Below, piece by piece: positions 21,601 to 33,300 of a stretch of 64,000 bases of DNA. Both the position numbers and the translations under genes were made by a program. Below the pieces are notes generated by a model, which saw only the letters and a list, made by a program, of their open reading frames with translations, was not told the origin of the DNA and searched no databases. The stretch is taken from contig OZ024931.1 in NCBI GenBank assembly GCA_964017235.1, positions 93,405,721 through 93,469,720 on the forward strand, read 5' to 3'. Positions within the stretch are counted from its first letter, which is position 1. Each line of letters starts with the position of its first letter. The stretch is from Sabellastarte sp. h YS-2021 (Eukaryota; Annelida; Polychaeta; Sabellida; Sabellidae).

Positions 21601-22217
21601 GGCTGGGAATCTTCTGGCGTGGTTGGATTTGACCTTGGGCCCCTCCTTCAAGGTCAAACGAGGACAGCCAAACTTAAAAGTGCTTATAACTCACTTAGTA
21701 TTGGTCCTAGAGGTTTGGGATGGTAAACCAGCATATAGGAAATCATGGGCTGGGAATCTTTTGGTGTGGTCGGATTTGACCTTGGGCCCCTCCTTCAAGG
21801 TCAAACGAAGATAGCCAAAGGTAAAAGTGCCTATAACTCACTTATCATTGGTCCTAGAGGTTTGGGATGGTAAACCAACATATAGAAAATCATGGGCTGG
21901 GAATCTTCTGGTGTGGTCGGATTTGACCTTGGGCCCCTCCTTCAAGGTCAAATGAGGACAGCCAAACTTAAAAGCACTTATAACTTGCTTATTATTGGTC
22001 CTAGAGGTTTGGGATGGTAAACCAACGTATAGAAAATCATGGGCTGGGAATCTTCTGGTGTGGTTGGATTTGACCTTGGGCCCCTCCTTGAAGGTCAAAT
22101 GAGGACAGCCAAACTTAAAAGTGCTTATAACTTGCTTATTATTGGTCCTAGAGGTTTTGGTGTATTGTCTTTACGGTGGATACAATTTGCATCGGTTTTC
22201 CGATGCGCTAGGTCTAG
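18643..22217 (+). mobile_element. Helentron-like non-autonomous element B, complete
   Basis: Starts after TT with an 11-bp perfect hairpin: GTATCCACCGG (18,643-18,653), six-base loop, CCGGTGGATAC (18,660-18,670). A CGCCGCCGCCG tract follows. At the 3' end CGGTGGATAC (22,174-22,183) is the exact inverse of the first ten bases. Then comes the hairpin GCATCGG TTTT CCGATGC (22,189-22,206) and the end GCTAGGTCTAG just before TT. This is the clearest example of the family in the window. Most of its 3.6 kb is a 147-bp tandem array, and there is no transposase gene. Confidence 0.85.
19030..22156 (+). repeat. 147-bp tandem array, about 21 copies
   Basis: The start of GCTTATAACTCGCTTATTATTGG steps by 147 bp (19,331; 19,478; 19,625 and so on to about 22,123). 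The first two copies are more diverged. Each unit has TTTGACCTTGG and, 12-15 bases later, AAGGTCAAA, i.e. two AAGGTCA half-sites in inverted orientation. Because 147 is divisible by three, long minus-strand frames stay open across many units (20,116-21,069; 21,145-21,657) as a 49-residue peptide repeat. I do not regard these as genes. Confidence 0.95.
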
Positions 22218-22785
22218 TTATAAATTTGCAACCACTCAGCAACTTTATTTTAAATGTTAGAACTACCTGGACATAGATTTTGCACCCAGGACTAAACTTT
22301 TGAAAGAAGGCTTCTGATACGTCGAAGTTATAAAGTTCCTGTTTACAACATGGCTGATGGACATGTGATAAGAAATGTGCAAGATTTTTTCTAATTCTGC
22401 ATATCACTGCTAGTATTAAGCACATATGTGGCTGAAAACACTTGCAGGGGTATGTATTGATGTTTTTATTTATATATTGTCATTATTGTGTACACATTGT
22501 GTGTTATGCGTTGTTTTACTGTTATTACGTCAAAGTTACATCGGAACACGCTACCAATTATCGCCAGACAGAATATGTGGCTTTCTGCCAGTAAATGACC
22601 ATGGATGCTTTAGAAAATTTAAAATTTATAATATATAAGAAGGTTTGGGTGAAATTCTTCTTCAGCCAAATTATCAAATGGCATACAATATAATTAATGT
22701 TTCGATTATGCTGTTCCCTATTTCTTTGAAAGTGTTATATTTTGACAATATATCTCTACAGGTCGGCCAGTGAATTTTGTCACAG
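22218..22785. other. Noncoding DNA upstream of an NDUFB10 exon
   Basis: No recognisable exon or repeat. It is either intron 1 of NDUFB10 or upstream sequence; the first exon could not be located. Confidence 0.4.
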
Positions 22786-23200
22786 TGAAGGCGTAGGGTA
22801 CGACCCTGATATTGCCCAACAATAAAAGTGGTCCTTTTGTTTGTCAGCTTACATTAGTGCATCAATCTGTGATGTCCGTGTGAACAACTTCTCCTCCAAA
22901 AGTACAAGGTCCAGGGACATGCTGTTTTTTTTTTCAGTGGAGAGACGGGCATTCATCATGCTATGCCACAATTCATTAAAGTGCAGATACAGAAAAAAAA
23001 AAATGATCCCTAGAAGTGCCAGCCTCATTAGAGCTTGTGCTTTAAAAAGTGATGTTTACCAAGTGTGAGCCTTGGGGAGAGCTTCTACTTAAAATGTGAA
23101 ATGCAGGACTTTGCTATGAACTTATGATGCTGTTTTATAATTTTTAGTTAAATTTAACACTGTTCAAGAATGCTGGTACTCGTTATTCCATATTCTGGGC
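22786..23200 (+). repeat. Interspersed repeat copy, related to 11,165-11,700
   Basis: AATGATCCCTAGAAGTGCCAG followed by CCTCATTAGAGCTTGTGCTTT matches the corresponding part of the 11.2-kb copy in order and spacing, and ATTCCATATTCTGGGCA matches its distal end. Diverged, family unknown. Confidence 0.4.
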
Positions 23201-23258
23201 AAGGGCTTGTTGTGGTATTACTTTGTTGTTGCTTTATGCCATTGTGCTTGCTCTTCAG

Positions 23259-23400
23259 AGAAAATAGCTGATCCCCTCAGAGAGAAAAACAAAGTATACT
23301 ATTACCACAGAAAGTTGAGAAGAGTACCCACAATTGATGAATGTTACAGTTTGGACAGTGTATGCATTCATGAGGCAAATGAGCAGTACAGGAGAGACCG
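23259..23400 (+). CDS. NDUFB10: NDUFB10 internal exon (complex I subunit PDSW)
   Basis: 142-nt exon between acceptor CTCTTCAG (ending 23,258) and donor GTGAGT (23,401). The frame begins with two bases of a split codon and ends with two (CG). The peptide contains KVYYYHRKLRRVPTIDECY and later HEANEQYRRDR. This matches the conserved YYYHRQ-RRVP-ECxxxxxxC-EAxxQxxRD core of NDUFB10, an accessory subunit of mitochondrial NADH dehydrogenase on the intermembrane-space side. The first conserved cysteine pair, with six residues between, is present and in known homologues forms a disulfide. Sequence N-terminal to this exon (about 35-45 residues in homologues) lies in an exon I could not find. A Helentron-like fragment begins only 52 bp after the donor. 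Confidence 0.93.
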
Positions 23401-23452
23401 GTGAGTTGTTTTGAGAAGAATGTGTTGGTGAGGGATTTGGTAATACTGTATT

Positions 23453-23648
23453 ATATCCCCAGAGAAAAGTCAGGAGATACTGGATTCAGGTCCTTGCCCA
23501 GCTTCTGTAGAAATTTCCTTGTGTATGTGATAACTCCAAAACACATTGATCTTTTCTTATCAAATGTGGTACACGTGTTAAAAGATTTTCTAAGGAAGAT
23601 ATCTATTTTCAGGCGACCCTTAAATTGTCTGTATTAAAGAAGTTACAG
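23453..23648 (+). mobile_element. Helentron-like 5' fragment, split by later insertions
   Basis: Starts ATATCCCC after TT. It aligns with the head of the element at 24,143 through GGATTCAGGTCC, GTAGAAATTTCCTTGTG, GATAACTC and GGAAGAT. The alignment breaks at 23,648 where the SINE begins and resumes at 60,602 (CCACCTT after AAGAAGTTACAG, compare AAGAACTTATGGCCACCTT at about 24,337). It is therefore the oldest layer of the stack. Confidence 0.75.
23634..23648. repeat. SINE target-site duplication, left copy
   Basis: TTAAAGAAGTTACAG, identical to 60,587-60,601. The two copies now lie 37 kb apart because later elements landed inside the SINE tail. Confidence 0.8.
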
Positions 23649-23890
23649 GGGGCTCGGTGGTGTAGCGGTTAAAGTGCTCGCCTCCAACCTCTGAGGCCGC
23701 CCGTTCGAATCTCGGGCTGGGCGCTTCATTTTGGAAAGTTGGTAGTTACTTGCCGATGCCCGGTGGTTTACAGTGCAGAATCTTGACCAACTAGTATGCA
23801 CTGGTTCCTCCACCCGTAAAACTACCCGTCGCAATATGACCCTGGCTGTTGAACGCGACGTAAAACAACAAATAAGTCTAATTTTATTGC
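23649..23890 (+). mobile_element. tRNA-derived SINE, main part
   Basis: The head is tRNA-like: TGGTGTAGCGG at about 23,658 fits a pol III A box, and CGTTCGAATCT at about 23,702 fits a B box, 44 bases later. The body continues to GACGTAAAACAACAAATAA near 23,877, a tail style common in molluscan SINEs (possibly of the V-domain type, not certain). The distal tail lies beyond the DIRS insertion at about 60,549-60,586, followed by the second target duplication. Confidence 0.8.
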
Positions 23891-24041
23891 GCTACAATAG
23901 CTTACCATGTGGGACTGAATGCTTTACTGGTTGCCGCGAGGCACCATGACCAACGTCTAAGAAAAAAAGACGTTTATACTTGGCCGTAGCCTCAGGTTGT
24001 CGTCACGTGATCTGCCCCTTATGTTACAACTTTTCTCGTTG
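23891..24041 (+). repeat. DIRS inverted terminal repeat, left
   Basis: GCTTACCATGTGGGACTGA and the following sequence through TTACAACTTTTC are the inverse of about 60,398-60,548. Just inside (24,045-24,055) lies GCCGCCATCTT, on the minus strand AAGATGGCGGC, a perfect YY1-type site. Such sites are common near start sites of retroelement promoters. Confidence 0.85.
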
Positions 24042-24354
24042 GTCGCCGCCATCTTACAATCTTTGGGAAGTATTTACTGCCATTTTCTATCTATATCTCA
24101 GTGCAGTGTTATTGTTATACGTCCCTTTTTATATATTTCATTATATCCCCAGACGAAAGTCGGGGATATATTGGATTCAGGTCCGTCGCGCCGCCGCCGC
24201 CGCCGCCGCCGTAGAAATTTCCTTGTGGACGCGATAACTCAAAAACAAATTAATATTTTTTTTTCAAACTTGGTACACATGTTAAGGGTGCCCAAAGGAA
24301 GATCCCTATTTTAAGGTGACCTTAAACTCCCAGTAAAAAAGAACTTATGGCCAC

Positions 24355-26190
24355 CTTAAGGTCAGAAATTGGACTTTTGGCCACTTAGAGCCCTGTAGGT
24401 CACAAACTATGATGCTCAGCTGGCTGAAATTTTACCTGACAACACATTAATATGTTCTTAGTACATGTGCCGAAAATCACGACTTTAAGTTGAGGAGAAA
24501 ATTGTCTTTGAGGCCCATAAATACCCCCACTTAGGGATTTTTTGCTATACTTTTCACATATTTTGCCCTATAATTTGGATGTGGTAATTCTGATGAGTCT
24601 CAAACTGTGCTAGGTATAACTTTGATATGTAATCCTTGTCTGTAGAAAATTTTAGGGCTGTAGGTTTACCCAAAGGGGTCGACTTAAGGTCTCAAAAGTG
24701 CCCACAGAGACCCAATTTATGCACTTTTTGCCACTTTCAAGCACTGTAGCTTTCAAACTATGTCTCTCATCTAAGTTAAATATCATCAGGGAATATATCT
24801 ATGTGTTTTCTTATGTGTGCCCCAACATTTAGGCCTTTAATAGACAGTTAACCTGTGTAACAGGACCATAAACACCCACCCGAGTGACCCTTATAAGACA
24901 TTTTTCACATCTTTTTCCCTGTAACTTGGAAATGGTAAGTCTGAGAAGTTTCAAACTGTATTAGATATATATTCTGTGTGTAATCTTAGTATGTAACAGA
25001 TTTTAAGTCTGAAGCTTTAATTTTGAAGGTCAAATTGAGGTCTCTAAAAGGCTCCCAAAGACCCAATATTTGGACTTTTTGCTACTTTTAAGCCCTGTGA
25101 CTGTCAAACTATGTGACTGATAGAGCTCAAATCCTATCTGGGAAGATATTAGTATGTTATTTATATATGTGCCAAAAATTAAGGCTTTAAGAAGACATTT
25201 AACCTGTGTATGAGGACCATAAATCCCCACCCGAGTGACCATTTTTAGACATTTTTCACATATTTTGCCCTGTAACTTGGAAATGGTAAGTCTAAGAAGT
25301 TTCAAACTGTATTAGATGCATATTCTATGTGTAATCTTAGTATGTGACAAATTTTAAGTCTGAAGCTTTAATTTGAAGGCCACATTTAGGTCTCTAGAAG
25401 GCCCCATAAAGACCCAGTATTTGGACTTTTTGTCAATTTTAAGGTCTGTGACTGTTAAACTATGTGACTGATAGAGCTGAAATCTCATCTGGGAATACAT
25501 TATTATGTTCTTTTTACATGTGCCAAAAATCAAGGCTTCAAGTAGACATTTAACCTGTGTATGAGGACCTTAAACACCCACCTGAGTGACCCTTTTAAGA
25601 CATTTTTCACATATTTTGCTCTGTAACTTGGAAATGGTAAGTCTGAGAAGTTTCAAACTTTATTAGATACATATTCTATGTGTAATCTTAGTATGTAACA
25701 AATTTTAAGTCTGAAGCTTTAATTTGAAAGCCACATCGAGATCTCTAAAAGGCCCACAGAGACCCAATATTTGGACTTTTTGCCACCTTTAAGCCCTGTG
25801 ACTGTTAAACTATGTGATTGATGGAGCTGAAATCCCATCTGGGAATGCATTATTATGTCCTTTTTACATATGGCGAAAATCAAGGTTTTTAGTAGACATT
25901 TAACCTGTGTATGAGGGCCATAGACACTCGCCCAAGTGCCTTTTTGGACATTTTTTCCGTATTTTGCCCTGTTATTTGGAAATGCTTAGTGTGACAAGTC
26001 TTAAACTGTATTATATATAATTTTTGTTTGTTATGTATGTCCCCCAAAAAGTTTTAGATCTGTAGTTTAATTGCTAAGGTCTCTTTAACAATTGTAAAAT
26101 GCCCACAGAAACCCAATTTATGGACATTATGCCACTTTAAAGCCCAGTAACTGTCAAACTATGTTGGTTATAGAGCTGAAATCTTTGAAT
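24355..26190 (+). repeat. 350-bp tandem array, about 5 copies
   Basis: The landmark TGCCCTGTAACTTGGAAATGG recurs with starts of its GTAACTTGG part at about 24,571, 24,921, 25,272, 25,623 and 25,971 (steps 350, 351, 351, 348). The middle copies are most alike; the first and last are diverged. Confidence 0.92.
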
Positions 26191-26378
26191 TTTTAAAAGG
26201 AAATACCTGTCTATTTAAATTTTGAATATTAATAATGTTATGGCTATCTTAGTCTTTTAAGAACTTATTTTTGTGTGTTATACCTCTGCTTGCTGAGTTT
26301 TTAACTTTTTAAAATGAAACTGGTTAAACGCCGGTTAAACATATTCAAGTAGACAAAATGGACACTTTAAGTGAGCTT

Positions 26379-26388
26379 TAAGTCCCAA
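26379..26388. repeat. LINE target-site duplication, left copy
   Basis: TAAGTCCCAA, identical to 54,033-54,042. Confidence 0.6.
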
Positions 26389-26599
26389 TATTAATGAAAT
26401 TATATCCGTATGTAGTAAAACTAGGGGATTTTTAACCCTCAACTAGCCCAGTTTTATTCAACTTGCCTCAGTTAATTTTGACACAGCTCCTACAGTTATG
26501 AACTCATTTCAGTTGATAATCACATACTTAAAATTCTCAATTCTTTTTGTATTTGAGTACCCCTTTTATATAGGTTGTTTGTTTACCATTTATGCTGTA

Positions 26600-26845
26600 G
26601 CACTCCATCTCTTTGAGAGAACATGTAAACTGTGTAAAAAAGATGTAGAAGATGAGATACATTTTGTTTGTGTTTGTCCAGCTTTAGAGCTGATTCGTAT
26701 GAAATATTTCAAAATTTTAAATATAGATAAATCTGAATTATTAATAGATCAATTATCAAGGGTATTAACTCATATGAGTGTCAATATGGTTATTAATTTT
26801 ATTTCTGATTTGTGGCAAGAAAGAAAAAGTAAATTATATTGTTAA
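26600..26845 (+). pseudogene. LINE C-terminal CCHC segment
   Basis: The frame ending at the stop 26,843-26,845 reads ERTCKLCKKDVEDEIHFVC followed by CPALELIRMKY. This is the CxxC...H....C zinc-knuckle tail found after the RT domain in many jockey-superfamily LINEs, where it helps bind nucleic acid. Upstream, the frame continues open to an ATG at 26,498 but does not resemble the expected protein. Only the last 80 or so residues are recognisable. Confidence 0.75.
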
Positions 26846-26922
26846 TTTTTATGTATTGAATTGCTGTCTTTATTATGTCCACCCCCCTGGGGGGTGGATA
26901 TATTATTTTTGCTTTTTTCGCC

Positions 26923-26995
26923 GTCCGATGTCCGATGTCCGATGTCCGATGTCCGATGTCCGGCGTCCGGCGTCCGGCGTCCGATGTCCGGCGTC
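26923..26995 (+). repeat. 7-bp minisatellite (TCCGATG / TCCGGCG)
   Basis: About ten tandem copies of GTCCGATG-type words, with a block changed to GTCCGGCG. It lies directly behind the hairpin head of element D, where elements A-C carry CGCC tracts. Confidence 0.9.
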
Positions 26996-27001
26996 ACGCA
27001 T

Positions 27002-27318
27002 GGTTTCCGCTCATTTAAAGGAAAAGTATTAGAGCTATTGTCACCAAATTTGGTATGCAGGCTTATTGGGTCAGTAGCTTGCTTGGGATTGCTTTTGGCT
27101 GTTGTACCTCTTTTGCTTACTGAGTAATACTTAAGTACAGCTATTTTCAGTACCCATTGGTTTCCGTGCATTTAAGCCAAAATAATTAAAGATATTTTAC
27201 TACAATTTTGAATACAAGATTGTTATGTCCATAGCTCGCTTGGTATTGCATTTGGGACTGATAGCTTTGTCAGTACATGAGTAATAGCCATTTAGGTACT
27301 TCATTGTGTATTTTCAGT
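27002..27318 (+). repeat. Two diverged 157-bp units
   Basis: GGTTTCCGCTCATTTAA at about 27,002 and GGTTTCCGTGCATTTAAG at about 27,160 start two units sharing AGCTYGCTTGGKATTGC, GAGTAATA and TATTTTCAGTAC. They lie between the minisatellite and the 169-bp array. Confidence 0.7.
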
Positions 27319-27336
27319 ACTACTTTTGAGTAATTT

Positions 27337-30300
27337 GCTTCTATCTCCTTAACCGTGCGAGATAGAGCGATTTCGGCAAAATTTTCGACCCGCAGGGTAT
27401 CTGAAGAGTGTACTCTTTGCAATTTTCAAAAAATTTTCCCCTCCCCAAAAATGGCGGCCATTTTGAATTTTCGAATTTTTGCCAAAAATGGCAAAACACA
27501 AATTTGCTTCTATCTCCTTAACCGTGCGAGATAGAGCGATTTCGTCGAAATTTTCGACCCACAGGGTATCTAAGGAATGTAATATTTGCAATTTTCCAAA
27601 AATTTTCCCCTCCCCAAAAATGGCGGCCATTTTGAATTTTCGAATTTTTGCCAAAAATGGCAAAACACAAATTTGCTTCTATCTCCTTAACCGTGCGAGA
27701 TAGAGCGATTTCGTCGAAATTTTCGACCCACAGGGTATCTAAGGAATGTAATATTTGCAATTTTCAAAAAAATTTCCCCTCCCCAAAAATGGCGGCCATT
27801 TTGAATTTTCGAATTTTTGCCAAAAATGGCAAAACACAAATTGGCTTCTATCTCCTTAACCGTGCGAGATAGAGCGATTTCGTCGAAATTTTCGACCCAC
27901 AGGGTATCTAAGGAATGCAATCTTTGCAATTTTCAAAAAATTTTCCCCTCCCCAAAAATGGCGGCCATTTTGAATTTTCGAATTTTTGCCAAAAATGGCA
28001 AAACACAAATTTGCTTCTATCTCCTTAACCGTGCGAGATAGAGCGATTTCGGCAAAATTTTCGACCCACAGGGGATCTAAGGAATGCAATCTTTGCAATT
28101 TTCCAAAAATTTTCCCCTCCCCAAAAATGGCGGCCATTTTGAATTTTCGAATTTTTGCCAAAAATGGCAAAACACAAATTTGCTTCTATCTCCTTAACCG
28201 TGCGAGATAGAGCGATTTCAGCAAAATTTTCGACCCACAGGGTATCTAAGGAATGTAATATTTGCAATTTTCAAAAAATTTTCCCTCCCCAAAAATGGCG
28301 GCCATTTTGAATTTTTGAATTTTTGCCAAAAATGGCAAAACACAAATTTGCTTCTATCTCCTTAACCGTGCGAGATAGAGCGATTTCGGCAAAATTTTCG
28401 ACCCGCAGGGTATCTGAAGAGTGTACTCTTTGCAATTTTCAAAAAATTTTCCCCTCCCCAAAAATGGCGGCCATTTTGAATTTTCGAATTTTTGCCAAAA
28501 ATGGCAAAACACAAATTTGCTTCTATCTCCTTAACCGTGCGAGATAGAGCGATTTCGTCGAAATTTTCGACCCACAGGGTATCTAAGGAATGTAATATTT
28601 GCAATTTTCCAAAAATTTTCCCCTCCCCAAAAATGGCGGCCATTTTGAATTTTCGAATTTTTGCCAAAAATGGCAAAACACAAATTTGCTTCTATCTCCT
28701 TAACCGTGCGAGATAGAGCGATTTCGTCGAAATTTTCGACCCACAGGGTATCTAAGGAATGTAATATTTGCAATTTTCAAAAAAATTTCCCCTCCGCAAA
28801 AATGGCGGCCATTTTGAATTTTCGAATTTTTGCCAAAAATGGCAAAACACAAATTGGCTTCTATCTCCTTAACCGTGCGAGATAGAGCGATTTCGTCGAA
28901 ATTTTCGACCCACAGGGTATCTAAGGAATGCAATCTTTGCAATTTTCAAAAAATTTTCCCCTCCCCAAAAATGGCGGCCATTTTGAATTTTCGAATTTTT
29001 GCCAAAAATGGCAAAACACAAATTTGCTTCTATCTCCTTAACCGTGCGAGATAGAGCGATTTCGGCAAAATTTTCGACCCACAGGGGATCTAAGGAATGC
29101 AATCTTTGCAATTTTCCAAAAATTTTCCCCTCCCCAAAAATGGCGGCCATTTTGAATTTTCGAATTTTTGCCAAAAATGGCAAAACACAAATTTGCTTCT
29201 ATCTCCTTAACCGTGCGAGATAGAGCGATTTCAGCAAAATTTTCGACCCACAGGGTATCTAAGGAATGTAATATTTGCAATTTTCAAAAAATTTTCCCTC
29301 CCCAAAAATGGCGGCCATTTTGAATTTTTGAATTTTTGCCAAAAATGGCAAAACACAAATTTGCTTCTATCTCCTTAACCGTGCGAGATAGAGCGATTTC
29401 GTCGAAATTTTCGACCCACAGGGTATCTAAGGAATGCAATCTTTGCAATTTTCCAAAAATTTTCCCCTCCCCAAAAATGGCGGCCATTTTGAATTTTCGA
29501 ATTTTTGCCAAAAATGGCAAAACACAAATTTGCTTCTATCTCCTTAACCGTGCGAGATAGAGCGATTTCGTCGAAATTTTCGACCCACAGGGTATCTAAG
29601 GAATGTAATATTTGCAATTTTCAAAAAAATTTCCCCTCCCCAAAAATGGCGGCCATTTTGAATTTTCGAATTTTTGCCAAAAATGGCAAAACACAAATTT
29701 GCTTCTATCTCCTTAACCGTGCGAGATAGAGCGATTTCGGCAAAATTTTCGACCCACAGGGGATCTAAGGAATGCAATCTTTGCAATTTTCCAAAAATTT
29801 TCCCCTCCCCAAAAATGGCGGCCATTTTGAATTTTCGAATTTTTGCCAAAAATGGCAAAACACTAATTTGCTTCTATCTCCTTAACCGTGCGAGATAGAG
29901 CGATTTCGGCAAAATTTTCGACACACAGGGTATCTAAGCAATGCAATCTTTGCAATTTTCAAAATATTTTCCCCTCCCCAAAAATGGCGGCCATTTTGAA
30001 TTTTTGCCAAAAATGGCAAAACACAAATTTGCTTCTATCTCCTTAACCGTGCGAGATAGAGCGATTTCGTCGAAATTTTCGACCCACAGGGTATCTAAGG
30101 AATGCAATCTTTGCAATTTTCCAAAAATTTTCCCCTCCCCAAAAATGGCGGCCATTTTGAATTTTCGAATTTTTGCCAAAAATGGCAAAACACAAATTTG
30201 CTTCTATCTCCTTAACCGTGCGAGATAGAGCGATTTCGTCGAAATTTTCGACCCACAGGGTATCTAAGGAATGTAATATTTGCAATTTTCAAAAAAATTT

Positions 30301-33300
30301 CCCCTCCCCAAAAATGGCGGCCATTTTGAATTTTCGAATTTTTGCCAAAAATGGCAAAACACAAATTTGCTTCTATCTCCTTAACCGTGCGAGATAGAGC
30401 GATTTCGGCAAAATTTTCGACCCACAGGGGATCTAAGGAATGCAATCTTTGCAATTTTCCAAAAATTTTCCCCTCCCCAAAAATGGCGGCCATTTTGAAT
30501 TTTCGAATTTTTGCCAAAAATGGCAAAACACAAATTTGCTTCTATCTCCTTAACCGTGCGAGATAGAGCGATTTCGGCAAAATTTTCGACCCACAGGGGA
30601 TCTAAGGAATGCAATCTTTGCAATTTTCCAAAAATTTTCCCCTCCCCAAAAATGGCGGCCATTTTGAATTTTCGAATTTTTGCCAAAAATGGCAAAACAC
30701 AAATTTGCTTCTATCTCCTTAACCGTGCGAGATAGAGCGATTTCGTCGAAATTTTCGACCCACAGGGTATCTAAGGAATGTAATATTTGCAATTTTCAAA
30801 AAAATTTCCCCTCCCCAAAAATGGCGGCCATTTTGAATTTTCGAATTTTTGCCAAAAATGGCAAAACACAAATTTGCTTCTATCTCCTTAACCGTGCGAG
30901 ATAGAGCGATTTCGGCAAAATTTTCGACCCACAGGGGATCTAAGGAATGCAATCTTTGCAATTTTCCAAAAATTTTCCCCTCCCCAAAAATGGCGGCCAT
31001 TTTGAATTTTCGAATTTTTGCCAAAAATGGCAAAACACTAATTTGCTTCTATCTCCTTAACCGTGCGAGAGAGCGATTTCGGCAAAATTTTCGACACACA
31101 GGGTATCTAAGCAATGCAATCTTTGCAATTTTCAAAATATTTTCCCCTCCCCAAAAATGGCGGCCATTTTGAATTTTTGCCAAAAATGGCAAAACACAAA
31201 TTTGCTTCTATCTCCTTAACCGTGCGAGATAGAGCGATTTCGTCGAAATTTTCGACCCACAGGGTATCTAAGGAATGTAATATTTGCAATTTTCAAAAAA
31301 TTTTCCCCTCCCCAAAAATGGCGGCCATTTTGAATTTTCGAATTTTTGCCAAAAATGGCAAAACACAAATTTGCTTCTATCTCCTTAACCGTGCGAGATA
31401 GAGCGATTTCGTCGAAATTTTCGACCCACAGGGTATCTAAGGAATGCAATCTTTGCAATTTTCCAAAAATTTTCCCCTCCCCAAAAATGGCGGCCATTTT
31501 GAATTTTCGAATTTTTGCCAAAAATGGCAAAACACAAATTTGCTTCTATCTCCTTAACCGTGCGAGATAGAGCGATTTCGTCGAAATTTTCGACCCACAG
31601 GGTATCTAAGGAATGTAATATTTGCAATTTTCAAAAAAATTTCCCCTCCCCAAAAATGGCGGCCATTTTGAATTTTCGAATTTTTGCCAAAAATGGCAAA
31701 ACACAAATTTGCTTCTATCTCCTTAACCGTGCGAGATAGAGCGATTTCGGCAAAATTTTCGACCCACAGGGGATCTAAGGAATGCAATCTTTGCAATTTT
31801 CCAAAAATTTTCCCCTCCCCAAAAATGGCGGCCATTTTGAATTTTCGAATTTTTGCCAAAAATGGCAAAACACTAATTTGCTTCTATCTCCTTAACCGTG
31901 CGAGATAGAGCGATTTCGGCAAAATTTTCGACACACAGGGTATCTAAGCAATGCAATCTTTGCAATTTTCAAAATATTTTCCCCTCCCCAAAAATGGCGG
32001 CCATTTTGAATTTTTGCCAAAAATGGCAAAACACAAATTTGCTTCTATCTCCTTAACCGTGCGAGATAGAGCGATTTCGTCGAAATTTTCGACCCACAGG
32101 GTATCTAAGGAATGCAATCTTTGCAATTTTCCAAAAATTTTCCCCTCCCCAAAAATGGCGGCCATTTTGAATTTTCGAATTTTTGCCAAAAATGGCAAAA
32201 CACAAATTTGCTTCTATCTCCTTAACCGTGCGAGATAGAGCGATTTCGTCGAAATTTTCGACCCACAGGGTATCTAAGGAATGTAATATTTGCAATTTTC
32301 AAAAAAATTTCCCCTCCCCAAAAATGGCGGCCATTTTGAATTTTCGAATTTTTGCCAAAAATGGCAAAACACAAATTTGCTTCTATCTCCTTAACCGTGC
32401 GAGATAGAGCGATTTCGGCAAAATTTTCGACCCACAGGGGATCTAAGGAATGCAATCTTTGCAATTTTCCAAAAATTTTCCCCTCCCCAAAAATGGCGGC
32501 CATTTTGAATTTTCGAATTTTTGCCAAAAATGGCAAAACACAAATTTGCTTCTATCTCCTTAACCGTGCGAGATAGAGCGATTTCGGCAAAATTTTCGAC
32601 CCACAGGGGATCTAAGGAATGCAATCTTTGCAATTTTCCAAAAATTTTCCCCTCCCCAAAAATGGCGGCCATTTTGAATTTTCGAATTTTTGCCAAAAAT
32701 GGCAAAACACAAATTTGCTTCTATCTCCTTAACCGTGCGAGATAGAGCGATTTCGTCGAAATTTTCGACCCACAGGGTATCTAAGGAATGTAATATTTGC
32801 AATTTTCAAAAAAATTTCCCCTCCCCAAAAATGGCGGCCATTTTGAATTTTCGAATTTTTGCCAAAAATGGCAAAACACAAATTTGCTTCTATCTCCTTA
32901 ACCGTGCGAGATAGAGCGATTTCGGCAAAATTTTCGACCCACAGGGGATCTAAGGAATGCAATCTTTGCAATTTTCCAAAAATTTTCCCCTCCCCAAAAA
33001 TGGCGGCCATTTTGAATTTTCGAATTTTTGCCAAAAATGGCAAAACACTAATTTGCTTCTATCTCCTTAACCGTGCGAGATAGAGCGATTTCGGCAAAAT
33101 TTTCGACACACAGGGTATCTAAGCAATGCAATCTTTGCAATTTTCAAAATATTTTCCCCTCCCCAAAAATGGCGGCCATTTTGAATTTTTGCCAAAAATG
33201 GCAAAACACAAATTTGCTTCTATCTCCTTAACCGTGCGAGATAGAGCGATTTCGTCGAAATTTTCGACCCACAGGGTATCTAAGGAATGTAATATTTGCA

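Noticed and set aside
20116-21657. Minus-strand ORFs of 317 and 170 codons as genes
   Set aside because: They cross a non-genic 147-bp array whose length is a multiple of three; no start, splice or domain evidence.
22740-22800. Missing first exon of NDUFB10 (a short RPVNFVT reading)
   Set aside because: Resembles the expected GPVTxxRE block only over a few residues, with stops close on both sides and no matching donor in the right phase.
23649-23722. Functional tRNA gene
   Set aside because: A and B boxes are present, but the arms do not fold into a clean cloverleaf. The sequence continues into a SINE body with a target duplication.
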